DNA of 64,000 nt. Source: Ochotona curzoniae. Taxonomy: Eukaryota; Chordata; Mammalia; Lagomorpha; Ochotonidae. Where the stretch lies: positions 5,704,001-5,768,000 of the forward strand of contig NW_024466459.1 of assembly GCF_017591425.1 (NCBI RefSeq), written 5' to 3'. The translations under genes and the position numbers were made by a program. Below the pieces are notes generated by a model, which did no database searches, was not told where the DNA came from, and saw only the letters and a list, made by a program, of their open reading frames with translations. This document shows, piece after piece, positions 46,190-57,880 of this stretch (position 1 is its first letter; every line of letters begins with the position of its first letter).

Positions 46190-46435
46190 CACATGAGCAT
46201 TATAAACCGGCAGAGGACACATGAACTCTTTCTCACGCACGCTCCCTGCTGGCAAGCTGTTAGTGTCATTTAGCTTTGTCTTGAATCCGTGAGCAATTGG
46301 CACAACTCTTTGAGGCTGCTGCCGCTATCAAGAGACACATTTCATAAACAGGAGGAAATTCTCAGGCTTCTTTCAGATGATGCCATCTCATTTAGATCCT
46401 CAATAGACATGGTAAGCATTACTTTTGACTATGTA
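46190..46435. promoter_or_regulatory. Candidate conserved non-coding element
   Basis: Repeat-free text with 'tgctggcaagctgttagtgt', 'gctgccgctatcaagag' and 'cagatgatgccatctcat'. The basis is stylistic resemblance only. Confidence 0.2.
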
Positions 46436-46539
46436 GTAGAGACTGGCTTTAGCTAACACATGACAATATTGCAATAGAACGTTTGGAGAGTAGAGAGTCT
46501 TGTCCGACCAACATGGTCCATGTGAAAACCTCATTGTAG

Positions 46540-46965
46540 CCTCTAAAACACCTGAGCTCACTCATCCACGCTCTTTCTTCCTCCTCGCTGATTCAACCAC
46601 ACCGTCCTGTTACCATTGCTCCAGCATGGTCGTGCCCTGAAGCTTTCTTCTGACAAGTCCCTCACATCTTCTCAAAATGAATTTCATGTGTTGTTATCCC
46701 GGTCTCAGTATACACGTTTTTATATCACTCAAGTTACTCATACAGAGCCTCCTTGAGTTGCCACCTTTAAGATCAGTCTTTTACTCGTCTTCTATTCGCC
46801 ACCATGTGAAATTCCCTCGTATGTTTTTATTTTTGGTCTAGCGAAACACATAGCCCTCTGTATATTTTATATTATGGATTGCAAGTTCCATGAAAACAGA
46901 GTCCTTATTGTTTATAACTGCCATTTCCTTTCTGCGTTAAGCATTGTTATTTATTGAATGAAATG
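46540..46965 (+). repeat. L2 3' end, ancient
   Basis: The L2 order is visible: a CT-rich coding-derived zone, 'gttgccacctttaagatca', 'ttccctcgtatgttt', 'gattgcaagttccatgaaaa', 'cagagtccttattg' and a final 'ttatttattgaatgaaatgg', which parallels 'aataaatatttgttgaatga'. Length and order make this the clearest L2 here. Confidence 0.72.
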
Positions 46966-48155
46966 GATTCTCTGAATAAGTATGTGTTCCTTTTGTTGAT
47001 GTTCCTAAAATAAAAGTAGTTATTGAAAGTACATGTAGGATATTTAGATACAAACCGTGGTGTATGATATTTGTTTCAGGCTACACAGTAAAAAAAAAAA
47101 AATTCGGTAGCACATCATCCAAGACTCTGGGCAAATGTAGGTTGGGAAAGAAGAAGAATTTGTTTTTAGCACCTAATTCAAATTTGGGGAACAAAAGGAC
47201 TGTGCTTTTAGCACTTTTTCTAATTCAGTTGAAACTGGTCACTTGTGGATTTAAGGTGCGTGAGAGGTGTTTGGAATTGAAGACAAGAGTCTGTAAAGAT
47301 GGCATATTATTTTAGCCGTCACTGCTGCTTCAAAATTGAAACTGTGTTCAGCGGGATTCTCCTCTGGGAAGTGAGACTTATTCCGTGTGGGGGTTTGCCT
47401 GGCTCTGATTGTTCAGCTGTGTATCAACTGGCTTGGGTTCAGCAGAGGTCTCTGCCATTTTGCATTCAATCCTCCAGAAAGTCTCCCCCCAAATATCCTA
47501 CAACAGGGATCAGGCTTCGGTTTAAGTGCTGCTCCGCTCACATACTTGTGTTCTAGTCATTTAGAGAAGTGTGATTAAAAACCATTATGTGCCCCAACAG
47601 ATGTGACCTTAAACAGTCTACTAAGGTTAAAAAAAAAAAAAGGTGCAAAGCAGTAGTGGTTATACTAACACCAGGAAAGTATTATATGAGCTGAACCGCA
47701 CCGAATCACTTCTCATTGGTTACTACCTTCTGTTTCAAGAAAAACACCGTGATGTTTAAGAATGAACTGCAATATTCTTTTTAAAAAGACCCCTCTCCCC
47801 ATCTCTGCTCTCATGGTTCTAATGAGGAAGAAATTAAACTGAGATGGTCACTGAATTTTAATATTCTTCACTAAAGAGGAATTACTGGTTTGTTACCATC
47901 TTCATTTCTTCGACTCTCGGATAATTTACTCCATGTGCCAAAAAATACAAAACAAACAAAATAAGATGATGGAAATTATTTAGAACATGAGCTCCTCTTA
48001 TTCAAAGTTCTCTCTTGTAAATACTAAAGCCTGTTTAGTAATATTAGTAAGCAAGCCAGCTACCTTGTTTCCTAAAGTTGACGGACAGACTTTTGCTAAT
48101 TTAGCTGAGAGATCACAAAATCTTCTCAAAATATTTTTTGGTTAGTTTGCTTTTG
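46966..48155. other. Unique DNA
   Basis: Nothing is recognised. Frames of 63-85 codons at 47064-47578 overlap in different frames. A12 runs lie at 47090 and 47629. Confidence 0.4.
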
Positions 48156-48156
48156 G

Positions 48157-48157
<1 letters not shown>

Positions 48158-48202
<45 letters not shown>
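48158..48202. repeat. (TG)22 microsatellite
   Basis: Uninterrupted TG dinucleotides, the longest perfect microsatellite in the window. It is probably polymorphic and able to form Z-DNA. Confidence 0.98.
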
Positions 48203-48203
<1 letters not shown>

Positions 48204-48204
<1 letters not shown>

Positions 48205-48560
48205 AATTCAATATGGTATATCTTGTCCACAAACATGGAGAAGCTTTCAAGTGTTTGGGGGAAGTGAAATGAACAAGAAATTCAAAATTTCTGTGTGGTT
48301 TTAAAGCTCCATTAGGTATTACCACTGAAGTATGGAGAGGGAACATGCAATATAAACATCTGATACAATAGAAGAGATTTTTAAAACAACGTGATTTATT
48401 TTGTTGGTAAGAGACAGACACGCCACTCTGCTCTCCCCACGTTTATTTCTTTGTGTGGATCAGTGATAACGAGTTTATAAGATACTCACTGAGTAAAGAA
48501 AAGAACATGTCACCTAGGGAACTGGATTAGATATTTAGTAATATTAGGTAGAAAACACCG
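48204..48560. other. Unique DNA
   Basis: Nothing is recognised. Confidence 0.4.
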
Positions 48561-48565
48561 CATAG

Positions 48566-48878
48566 GACCCGGTGCGGTAGCCTAATGGCTAAAGTCCTCA
48601 TGGTGTATGCGCCAGGATCTCATGAGGGCACCAATTGGCATCTGGTTGCTCCATTTCCCATCCAGCTCCCTGCCTGTGGCCTGGGAAAGCAGATGGCCCA
48701 AAGCCTTGGGACACTGCACTGGTGTGGGAGACCTGGAAGAAGCTCCTGGCTCCTGAGTTCCATTGGATCAGTTCAGCTCCAGCCATCGTGCTCACTTGGG
48801 AATGAATCAGTGGCCTGAAGATCCTTCTCTCTGTAAATCTGACTTTCCAATAAAAGCAAATGAATCTTTTAAAAAAAT
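48566..48878 (+). repeat. Young full-length CSINE-type SINE
   Basis: A plus-strand copy with the least decayed head in the window: 'ggacccggtgcggtagccta', 'atggctaaagtcctcatgg', 'catttcccatccagctccct', 'ctgtggcctgggaaagcaga', 'gggagacctggaagaagct', 'ctctctgtaaatctgact' and 'ccaataaaagcaaatgaatc'. Frames of 65 and 77 codons over it are repeat-derived. Confidence 0.96.
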
Positions 48879-48880
48879 TA

Positions 48881-49750
48881 CTATAGCAGCTGTCTCAGAG
48901 GGCCTACTAAGCAATCTGCAATAGACTCAGACTGCACTGTTTTCCCCTTAATTGTCAGACTCAGAAATCTGTTCAAGTTTGTTTGTGCTCAACTTAGACT
49001 TGAAGTGCACACAACTATAAAACATGACTGTTGTAACATAAACATCTGGCACAATAGAAAAGGTAACTGAATCGGTTATAACATAATGAATGAAATCAAG
49101 GCAAAGCAATTCCATTAGAGTTACACCAGAGTAAAGTATGTGATTTTAAAATTACTGATATTTTGAGACATTATCGAGTAAAAAAAAATGTATTTTACAA
49201 TAATCTTTTCAGATACAAATAAACATTATTTTAACAATTCCTGCACGGCGTGTGCAACCAGACAAGCATTAAAAATATATATATATATCAGGAGACTGTA
49301 CTCAACTTGGATCAATTTGCCCAGAGATTTTTATAGGAAATCAGCCCCTACAGAATTGCCTGCCTCTTCAAATATTATCAGATTTAACAATCGCTTTAAA
49401 GTTTGCGAAATAATAGCCTGGTCTTGTGGATAATTGCAGTGACATGTTGCATAGTTTAAGTGAGTTAAATTGTATGTGTCATGAGGGTATAAATCAGACA
49501 CCTGTGGAAAAACATCTTCCTTCATCCTTGCCTCAGGAGATGCTGCCCAAGAACCCAGGACAGTTGGAGTTGAAACAAAGACATCCGTGCATTCTGTAAA
49601 CCCACATCAATTCTTGTCCTTCAGTTGGACTGAAAATCGGTGCGATCCCTCGAAGGGGAAAGGCAAATCTATCAAGGGGAATAAGTCTTAGAAACAGGAA
49701 GTTGAAGCGCTAACAGACTCAAGACATAGACATTTGAGACAGCAATTGAA
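48881..49750. other. Unique DNA
   Basis: Contains a short (AT)n at 49275-49288. Frames of 64 and 81 codons are chance-sized. Confidence 0.4.
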
Positions 49751-49754
49751 CGTC

Positions 49755-50039
49755 CCGTAAGATGCCCACACTTGTGTCAGAGTGCCAGGATTCAACTTAC
49801 AGCTCAATGTGTGGTCCTGGTTTCTTGCTCATGTGTCCCTGGGCAGGTGGCAAGTGAAGCACAAGTTCTTGCATCTGTGTCACGCGTGTTGGAGACCTGG
49901 TCTGAGTTCCTGGTTCCTGATTTTGGCCCAATTCAGCTTTGACTGTAGCAGGTGTTTGGGGAGTGAAACCACAACAGATAACGTCTCTTTCTCTGCCTTT
50001 GAAATAAATAAACAACAAATCAACATAAAAAAAAAAAAA
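49755..50039 (+). repeat. CSINE-type SINE, old copy
   Basis: A plus-strand diverged copy: 'gagtgccaggattcaac', 'gtgttggagacctggtctg', 'gagttcctggttcctgatt' and 'ctttgaaataaataaacaac' with poly(A). The longest frame in the window (144 codons, minus, 49797-50231) runs through this and the next SINE. Confidence 0.8.
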
Positions 50040-50099
50040 CTGTTTACACTTCCACAAGTTCCAATGGTTTTGCCATTTCCAGCCTAGGGTTCCTGGCTG

Positions 50100-50275
50100 C
50101 ATATACTGACACTGCTTGCTTGTTGGAGTGTTGGCTGCCTCAGTTATTATGCAGCTTCCTGCTAATGTGGCTGAGAAGCCAGTGGGGGTGTGGCATTGGG
50201 GGAAAGTTTCAAGCACCTGATCCTGTGTCACGCGTGTGGAGCGGCAGAGTAGAGTTCCTGGCTCCTGGGTGCGTG
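50100..50275 (+). repeat. CSINE-type SINE fragment
   Basis: 'atgcagcttcctgctaatg', 'tgtcacgcgtgtggag' and 'gagttcctggctcctggg' mark the middle of a second plus-strand copy in tandem with the first. Its tail is missing. Confidence 0.6.
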
Positions 50276-50460
50276 CCTAATGTAAACTCGGTGGTTTCAA
50301 GTTATATTTCGCCTCTTAATTTTATATTTCTTATCTCAGGTGTGTTAGTTGGCCTAGATGTTTCAAGATGTTACTTTGTAAAAGAATTTCATTAAAATGA
50401 TGTTGAAGAGGAGAGCAAAAGATATTTTGGTGGAGAAGTGGGGAAGTTGGAGGATAATGG
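50276..50460. other. Unique DNA
   Basis: Nothing is recognised. Confidence 0.4.
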
Positions 50461-50464
50461 GGTA

Positions 50465-50685
50465 ACAATGTGGCGGTAGAAAGCCTCGATCTGAAACCAT
50501 GTCTGCCTTTTCACTGCGGTCTAACCCTTGGCAAGTTACTTCCCTTGCTTGATTCTCAGTGTCCTGAGATTGCAAATGATGATAACAACTTACAGAACTC
50601 AACAAAATCACACAGATTGATGTCTGCAAGGGGCCGAGCACGGGGTCTGAAATACAGTAGACTATTAGGATTTTTTTGTGTGTCA
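50465..50685 (+). repeat. MIR
   Basis: The MIR order is clear: 'acccttggcaagttactt', 'gattctcagtgtcctgag', 'aaatgatgataacaactt' and 'ggggccgagcacggggtct' before 'agtagactattagg'. Confidence 0.75.
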
Positions 50686-50857
50686 TAAAATTCCTTTAGG
50701 AAGCTTGTCATCTAGCTTGTCTCAACCAAAGGCAGGCGATTTTCAGTATTATTTTTTTCGTGATCAAGTTTGGTTAAAACAGTATACACCAAAATGTTTA
50801 CATTGAGGCATCTCTGATGTTGCTGTGATACCTGGAGTGAATGCTTTCATGAGTACA

Positions 50858-50878
50858 ACACACACACACACACACACA
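50858..50878. repeat. (CA)n microsatellite, short
   Basis: About ten CA units. Confidence 0.9.
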
Positions 50879-50970
50879 AGATGACCTAGGTAAGCCCTGG
50901 AGACAAGCCTGGCCTTGCTGCCTGGATGTTTCAACAGAACCGTTCCAGCCTTTGCCGGCACTCTGTATTT

Positions 50971-51168
50971 CCCTGTTCAATGGCTGCTAAAGGGAATGGA
51001 CAAACACTTTCCCTGCTCAATGGCTGCTAAAGGGAATGGACAAACACTTTCCCTGTTCAATGGCTGCTAAAGGGAATGGACAAACACTTTCCCTGCTCAA
51101 TGGCTGCTAAAGGGAATGGACAAACACTTTCCCTGCTCAATGGCTGCTAAAGGGAATGGACAAACACT
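50971..51168. repeat. 40 bp minisatellite, five copies
   Basis: The unit begins CCCTGTTCAATGGCTGCTAA and ends with 'acaaacacttt'. Copies start at 50971, 51011, 51051, 51091 and 51131; the fifth lacks its last two bases. The copies differ only at one T/C site (CTGTTCAA or CTGCTCAA), in the order T, C, T, C, C. They contain no reading frame of note. Confidence 0.98.
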
Positions 51169-51835
51169 GCAATGAATGACTTTGGATGACGTGACTTTGG
51201 AGTGCGGCATGGAGTTCGCAGTGAAAGGAAAACGTTTAGACAAATATCTAGAAAAGGGTTAAGCAGGTGACGTTTGAAGCAATGCTCCAGAAAGTGGCAG
51301 GAAGGCAGGAATCCGTGCACCCCCTTCTGTTCCAATCCAGGAACTCTCAACAGGTTACTAGCTACTCTTAACTGTGGTTAAGTTCACCGGAGACGCACAC
51401 ACACACTGGTCCACACTCAGTGCTTGTGACACACGACGACACATACACACATATTGCGACCCGTTGCCCAAATATGACTTCTGGCTTTAAAAAGCATGAC
51501 TTTGCCTACCCATGGAAATAATTAAAATTATTGTTGCATTTTTTTTTCATCTTACTTTATTTTATAAACCTCACCAATTAACGTGTTTAACCTACAGACA
51601 CCATCAAGTTTAATTTAAACGAAGACAACGTCAAGTTTTGGGACTTCTGTGAAATGATATTTTCATAACGAAATATCACAGGTCAGATTAACTTCCATGT
51701 GAAATATATCAAATTTTTGTCTTCAATCTAAAACTGTTTTTCTGTTGATACAATGACGAGCTTATTGAAATTTGAGGATTTTCATTTTAGTTATATTCAA
51801 TAATCATTTTGAGATTGAGTTAGATTCTTAAACAT
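51169..51835. other. Unique DNA
   Basis: Contains a CA-rich patch at 51394-51450 and a T9 run at 51539. No gene is recognised. Confidence 0.4.
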
Positions 51836-51839
51836 ACAA

Positions 51840-52060
51840 ATGGCTGCTACATTATTTCCTGAAAACCCTAACTTAATTACAACAGTCTCCTGTACAAAGT
51901 CTTCAATACGTCTGTGTAAGGACCAAAGCTGAATGCCTCTGGTGATGCTCAGAAATAACGCCGAGGAGATTCATGCGTTGTGACGTCACCATTTTCAGTG
52001 AAAACACTGGTTAGCAGCAGCAGCCAAATCTGTATTACAAGGAAGCACTGACACGTCATT
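51840..52060. promoter_or_regulatory. Candidate regulatory block with perfect CRE
   Basis: The palindromic cAMP-response octamer TGACGTCA lies at 51981-51988 in repeat-free sequence that also holds 'atgcctctggtgatgctc' and a CAGCAGCAGC run. No transcription start is visible. Confidence 0.3.
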
Positions 52061-53500
52061 TGACTTTTTCAACCAAGACTTATATATGATATGTTAATTA
52101 CAATAATAGAGATTCAAGTATATATCCTTGGCAATGAGATGACATCTGTCTAACTGACACAATGCATATATTGTTGTCATCCGTATGTCTTTCTACTTTC
52201 CTTCTCCTGCCGTTTAGTGGAAGACCAAACATGAGATATGAAATGAATCCTTCAGCTTAAATTTTCCTTTTTGAAAGGGGAATAGCTTATTTAGGCAAAA
52301 TATGTTTTAGGATAACAAAAAGGACCCTGACTAACGTATCAATTAATTTTCCATTGCTGAAATACACGGAGAATCATATTGTTTGCTGCTCCGTTGCAAT
52401 TTTTAAAGCATTATCAATAAATCAAGGTTGAGGTCTCCTACATATTCAATATGGTAGGAATTCTTGGCAAATATCTTACATAAGATTTATTTAAATTCAT
52501 TCATTACAAATTAAAATATTTAGTCATAAGTGGATCCAAGGTGGGTACTTAAATTATATTGTTCTCAAAATAAATAAAACGAACTGATTTTACTTTGCCC
52601 ATTTTTTGATGTAACAAATGACTGTAGAATGTAACACCAGAGTGCAATTTTCCATCAATTGCCCTCTCCAAGATTGTCCCACTCTAATATTTTGGTTTTA
52701 AGGCTTAGGACTCATGTCTAGTGAAGCACTGGGGTCGAAATATTCAGTTGTGACACGGTCATTCGTTTCTGTCTCAGGGCCTAGGTGCATTTTAATAGAT
52801 GGGATGGGAGAGAAAGGGCTGTTTTGTCTCTCAAGAAATTGCTAAACCAGATGTTGAAAAGGGAGGAGAGATTTGAAAAGTTTAGCTGAAAAACACTTTC
52901 CAACGAATTAAAAACTGACATCCAATCAGCACCAAAACCTGTAGGCAGATAGCTCTGGGCACTCCGAGTCCACCTCTGGTCACTTCTCTATTCCTCCAAG
53001 AGGTGACTTGTCCAGGTCACGCCTGATTGTGTATTTGTGGAGGATTTGTGCTGGAGGCGAGCAGACGACCATACGCTGCCCAGATCAAAGGCATTCATCT
53101 CAGCGTTGCCCACTGCCACAGGGGTCAGCGCTCAACGTCGTTCAGCCACTCACTGACGGCATCTTAAATGTTAAGGGGATTTAGTCTATCCAATACTTAG
53201 CTAAGCATAACATACAATCATACAGTGGTGATAGAATTCATTTTTATGTAAATTACACTATTTTTCTCTTTGGTTCCTCGCAGAGCAAAAAAAAAAAAAA
53301 AAAAATTTATCATTCCTTTCCTCCCAAGGCCTTGTAAACTATTCATTCTGTCTTAGTAGGTAAAAAGCTTGTTCAAACTCTTCTTTTCAACAACATAAAA
53401 TGGTTATAAAAGTCGAAGCTCATTTTCGACATGGAGAAATGTTTCTGAATGGAGTTTGCCTGCTCTGACGTTAAACAAACTTTCCTCAGCTCTGAAATTT
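52061..53500. other. Unique DNA
   Basis: No young retroposon in 1.4 kb. It contains an A19 run near 53287. The stretch 52930-53160 is relatively CpG-bearing. No exon is recognised. Confidence 0.4.
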
Positions 53501-53622
53501 TCCAAGATATCCTCAAAAAAAAAAAAAAAAAAGATTTATGTTACAAACCGAAAACATGAAAACCAAGCAAACGAGCCCCATACTTTCATCTTCCAGGCCA
53601 GACGCCAGTGAACCTCCACGAC

Positions 53623-53641
53623 CGTCCAACAGAGGGCAGTG
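53623..53641 (+). promoter_or_regulatory. CTCF-like motif
   Basis: CGTCCAACAGAGGGCAGTG fits the CTCF core YGRCCASYAGRKGGCRSYV with two mismatches (T at the R and A at the S). It lies in unique DNA between two A- or T-runs (53513, 53818). Binding is inferred from the motif only. Confidence 0.4.
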
Positions 53642-54540
53642 CAATCCCACAGATGAACTGCAGAGTCCAGCTCACCCAGTGGACGCCTGGAGTGGAAACC
53701 TCTGAAACTTGTTTCAGTGTAGCTAGCTCAGGAAAGGGGGAATTATTGCACTTAATTAAAGTGTATTGACACCATATGGAGCTCCACCTCCTTGCCACTT
53801 CTTTTCGGATTCATTAATTTTTTTTTTTTTTTTTTAATCAGAGACCCATCATAGGCACTACTCCGTCAGATTCCTTGGGTGAACCCCTCAACAAGAGACC
53901 TACAGAAATGCCGGTGCAGCCCAAGGTTCCTTCGCAAACAGAAATCTTTCCAACGAGATGACTGCTGTGCGTCTTCTTCGGAACGCAAAGCAATGCCCCC
54001 GTACTCTTCTCTAAACGAGAAAAAAAAAAATAATAAGAAGGAAAAACCCAGTTCTTGAACGGACAGCGTGCTTCTCCATGGGCGACGGCTCAAAAGCCGG
54101 AGATGCTCTAATTAATTTTGTTACGAAAGTGCAGCAAAGTGTTTCAATTTTCCCGTGGACTTTTGAAGTCATCATGGTGTGTCATGGAACCCAACTCCTC
54201 CATCTGCCTTTTGCTTCTGTCCCCCTCACGCTGGCTCTTTCCTGATGTATTTAACGTATAGAGCGTTGATTTAAAACAGCCCCTCTACTTACTGTTTACA
54301 AAATAACCAAAGAGTCAAGCAGGTAAAGGGGCATCAGTGTAGATTATTTGGAAAATATAAATAGTCAAACGAAAGTGTAAAATGACCCATATTTTGACTT
54401 TCTAGAAAAATACCGTCAACGTGGTATTTTTTTTCTCTGAGTGAAGGAAATAGGTAGACATTTTATCTACATGGATGTATATTCTTCAAATACGTATTTT
54501 TATACGTATTTCTGTATGTGTGTGTATGTACTAAATATAT
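53642..54540. other. Unique DNA with raised CpG
   Basis: Contains a T18 run at about 53818. 53860-54110 is comparatively CpG-bearing, with repeated CG in 'cttcggaacgcaaag' and 'ctctaaacgag'. The minus-strand 75-codon frame (53866-54093) is unrecognised. Confidence 0.4.
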
Positions 54541-54543
54541 AAC

Positions 54544-54969
54544 ATGTTGGATTCTGCAACCAGCTGTACGATTTTGCCAGTTGCCTATTACACCTTATGT
54601 TTTGTAGACTTTTCTAAGCCCAAAGGTTATCAATATAAGGCTTTTAATAGCTGCATTTTAATCTTTGATTTTAGAAGCCTGCATTATGATCTTATGTGCT
54701 TCGATTTACACATTATATATGATTACATTATACGAATGTACTGTCATTCATTTACTTTCTCTTTTTACACGAATGACGCATCTGAAACTTCCGTGTCCGA
54801 GAAGTTGAAAGTTGAATCCGAGGCAGCAGCATTCCACTTCAGTTCTTGTAACTTGAAAATTAAAGTAGTTGGTGACCACTTAGGTAACAATCGCTTCAGT
54901 GACGACACCTTAAAGGGGATGGTGAACGTACCCTGGATGCTTTTAGGAATGAGACGAATGCTTTTGTAA
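54544..54969 (+). other. 141-codon open frame, coding status doubtful
   Basis: An ATG-initiated frame in AT-rich unique DNA. The first half is aromatic- and cysteine-rich (YCHSFTFSFY); the second half reads more protein-like (SEKLKVESEAAAFHF, KIKVVGDHLGNNRFSDD). I recognise no family, and the length is within chance expectation for the window. It could be part of a decayed retrocopy. I list it only because it is the longest frame free of recognised repeats. Confidence 0.15.
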
Positions 54970-56820
54970 TTGTATTTCGACGAATTTTCAAACTAGAGTT
55001 TGGTTCTCTTGTTTTTGTAACTATTTGTTACAGGTGCATGCGTTTACCCGTAACGAAGTCCTCTGGGTACTTGTTACGACAAAATAGAAATATGTCACTT
55101 TATCAATATTCAAATGCTCAGGAATATTTTCTGATTTTTTTTTCTTCCACTAATAAAAAAAAAAAAACTTGGAAAGTTAAACTAGATGTTTCACAATAGC
55201 ATTTAGGAGTATGCGCCCGTCACTGAGCTTGAATGATAGCTATAAAATGTTTAGAAATCTGACAAAATGGAGTGAAGACAGTAAAGAACACGTCTTCTGG
55301 GCAGAAAGGTGACTTTTCTCACCTAGCTGCACTTCCCTTAAATGCTGGTTATCTGTCAACTGATTTACTTCATTCCATTGATCCGAGAGTCATGTTCTGG
55401 ACTCCCCAGTAACCATCGGCTTGATGACGCAGAAGGAATACAGAGTAACCACAGTCAATCGCCTGCCTTTTTTTTTTTTTTAACATTTCGCTGTCTAAAC
55501 ATCTGTTTTTACATAGTTTTACAGACATTGAAGATATAAAAGCCCTTTTACACTTTGTCGAGTAGGTAAAGTCTGGCTTTCCATTTGCTAACAGTATACA
55601 TGAGGAAACTTAAAGTTGGCAAAAATCTTAAGCATGGATTCTTGTGGTACGGCCAGCTGAGAACCGAGTCCCGCATTGATCCATGGTTTAATACTCAGTG
55701 CTCCACACCTTCTTTTACGCTGCTAAATTATTTTCTGTGTGAAAGGGTCTGATTGCACACACCACGCTTAATGCAAAATATTATTTAAACATCGTGTGTG
55801 TGTTCACAAACACATGGAAGGAACACAGGAGAGTGCATTATGAAGTGTGCGCAAGCAAAAGCACCTAAGTCTGTACACATGGAACTATTTTCAGCTCATA
55901 TAATTAGTCAAAGAAAAAAAATAAATAGCAACTTTAAGAATTCTACATTTCTTTACACTCTGGCCAATGGATTATGTTAAACAAAGGAACATTTTCAGCC
56001 TTAATCATAGCTCTGAGTAAATGAAAGCGTTCTTGTACATTTGAATTTCACAGGTTTTCTGTTTCACGCTGGGAGTCCGGCTTTCACAGTTTTTTAACTA
56101 CCTTAAAACCTTGTTAACTTTCGGCTGAAATTGCTGTTTAACAATGTCATGTTCTTGTGGGGATACGTGATCTTTTGAAAAGCAGTTTTGAGGAACTCTA
56201 TTCCCAGAGCAAGCTAATCCCAAATTGGTGGTGGTGATGGGAAGACCAACCACGGCTGGCAAAGCAGGCTGTGCTCAGACACAAATGGACTGGGCCAGAG
56301 ATGAGATTGTTTTTGTTTGTTTCTCCCAAACAAACATTAAGCGATACACAAGAAGAGCTTTCTCCTTGACAATGACAAGGACCAGTTCCGTTGCTTCTGA
56401 TGGGGGAGTAGAGAAGACCTGCTTGGGAAGTCGTCATTCTGACCCGTCCCATGACGTAGGGGCTGTGACTTCCCAGTGGCTCCTGGTTAGCCCATGTTCC
56501 CCATCTGCTCCTGCCCGGTGCTTCTCTGGGAAACTCTGCAAGAGAGACAGAGCCCCGGTCTGGGATACCTAGAGTCAGCCCACAGCTGTGAGCTAACGTG
56601 CAGTGCTGAAGGCCTTAATTCTAAGTGAAAATGAAAAGTCAAGCTGGGGACCACCTGAGGATTTCAATAGTCAGGAGGTAAGGGAAGGGGCTCCGATGTT
56701 TCCCTTTGAAGTTAGCCAAATGACAGGGCGAAAATAAGAATATAAGAACAGGTAATTAATGCAAGTGCAGAAAATGTAGCAGGCTATAAGGATGCCGATT
56801 GTCAGTTTCTTCCATTTTCT
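54970..56820. other. Unique DNA
   Basis: No young retroposon. A weak inverted-MIR-like phrase ('acatgaggaaacttaaag') lies at 55598-55616. A 115-codon plus-strand frame (56225-56572) and an 84-codon minus-strand frame overlap and are unrecognised. T15 and A12 runs lie at 55467 and 55156. Confidence 0.4.
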
Positions 56821-56827
56821 CTGAAAC

Positions 56828-56860
56828 CAGTTATTCTCAACCTGGCAGTTGAGCTCCCAG
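56828..56860 (+). repeat. Possible MER5/hAT terminal fragment
   Basis: 'ccagttattctcaacctggc' is close to the terminal inverted repeat of MER5/MER20-type hAT elements ('cagtggttctcaacctgg'). The similarity stops soon after, so this is a remnant or chance. Confidence 0.3.
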
Positions 56861-57369
56861 GTAACACCAACTAGTGTCTGGCTGTTTTACCTGGTAGGAA
56901 AGAAGCTGTAGATAACCAGCAGGGAGAAGCCAATGAAATACCTGGGCATATCCTCCAATAAACAGGATATAGCTCCCCCCGGCTCCTGACTCCATGCACG
57001 GGGAACACCAGCCCCAAATACCCATAGTGTCCACATTTAGAAACTCCTTCTTAAGCCCACTTGCGATTACATGACTCGGCTGACCAATTACCAGGTGTTG
57101 ATTAATTGTAAAAGTTATGTCACAATGAAACCACGAGGGCTAGCATCAGTGTGAGGAAGTGGCCTCAACGTATGGACTCTTCTAGGCAGCTGTGAGCACA
57201 CAGACTTTATTTCAAAGATGTTCACTTTAGAAACAAAGATGCAAAGCTGCCTAGATGATAAGTGACGCAAAAATCATGCAGACATTTCAGATTAAGTAAG
57301 GGCTCAAAAGGAGCTGTAGAAATAAAATATTAGCATGTCTGCTAATGTAATATATTTTTTCCTTTCTTA

Positions 57370-57370
<1 letters not shown>
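56861..57370. other. Unique DNA with a distant inverted repeat
   Basis: TCTAGGCAGCT (57181-57191) and its exact reverse complement AGCTGCCTAGA (57245-57255) are 53 bases apart. Nothing else is recognised. Confidence 0.5.
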
Positions 57371-57406
<36 letters not shown>

Positions 57407-57409
57407 TTC
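57371..57409. repeat. (ATT)n microsatellite
   Basis: About twelve ATT units followed by 'tcttttcag', which looks like a splice acceptor but is not backed by an exon. Confidence 0.95.
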
Positions 57410-57615
57410 TTTTCAGCACATATTGAAGAAAGAGGCATTTGGTTTGTCAGGGCTGTGCTGGCTTCCTCGTTATGGGCGGGTCTCTCCCAGCAAGCTTTCT
57501 GGAGCTCTATGAAACAGACATTGTGGGGTGTGAAACTGTCAAATACAGTCTAAAGGCTTCCAAGGGGCCTGCTGTTGCATCAGGGGGCACTTGTTTTCCA
57601 TCTCAAAATCGAGCT
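57410..57615. other. Unique DNA
   Basis: Contains a second, weaker CTCF-like word ('tcagggggcacttg' near 57580). A short open frame after the TTTCAG at 57414-57419 has no recognised similarity. Confidence 0.35.
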
Positions 57616-57619
57616 TGCC

Positions 57620-57880
57620 TATGATGAAGTGTGTTTTTTCTAAAACTTGGCAGCAGCTGACCAGTAAAATTCAGTCTTTGCCGGAAGTCTTAGCTGCAGC
57701 AGTGGCAAGGGTTAATATTAAACCCACCACAGCATTTTGCACAGTCTCCCAGGAGATCTCTCAATGGATTTCCACTGCCACTGGAAATAATGGCTCGCAG
57801 CTGCAGCAACCCAGGGTAACACTTGATATTCCCATGGCAAGCCGGCCAGTGCTTTCAGTGGAAATGAGAAAATGACGAGT
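57620..57880. promoter_or_regulatory. Candidate conserved element or old exon
   Basis: Repeat-free, with balanced composition and E-box words ('gcagcagctgacc', 'cgcagctgcagcaacc'). A plus-strand frame of 94 codons (57591-57875) spans it (residues such as WQQLTSKIQSLPEVL) without recognised family. Conserved non-coding DNA is the simpler reading. Confidence 0.2.

Noticed and set aside
49797..50231. Longest open frame in the window, 144 codons on the minus strand
   Set aside because: It runs antisense through two CSINE copies; its sequence is explained by repeat DNA.
50971..51168. Evenly spaced repeats resembling a CRISPR array
   Set aside because: The 40 bp units are head-to-tail with no unique spacers and the genome is mammalian; it is a minisatellite.
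57400..57560. Splice-acceptor-like TTTTCTTTTCAG followed by an open stretch
   Set aside because: The pyrimidine run is the end of an (ATT)n microsatellite and no donor-bounded, recognisable exon follows.
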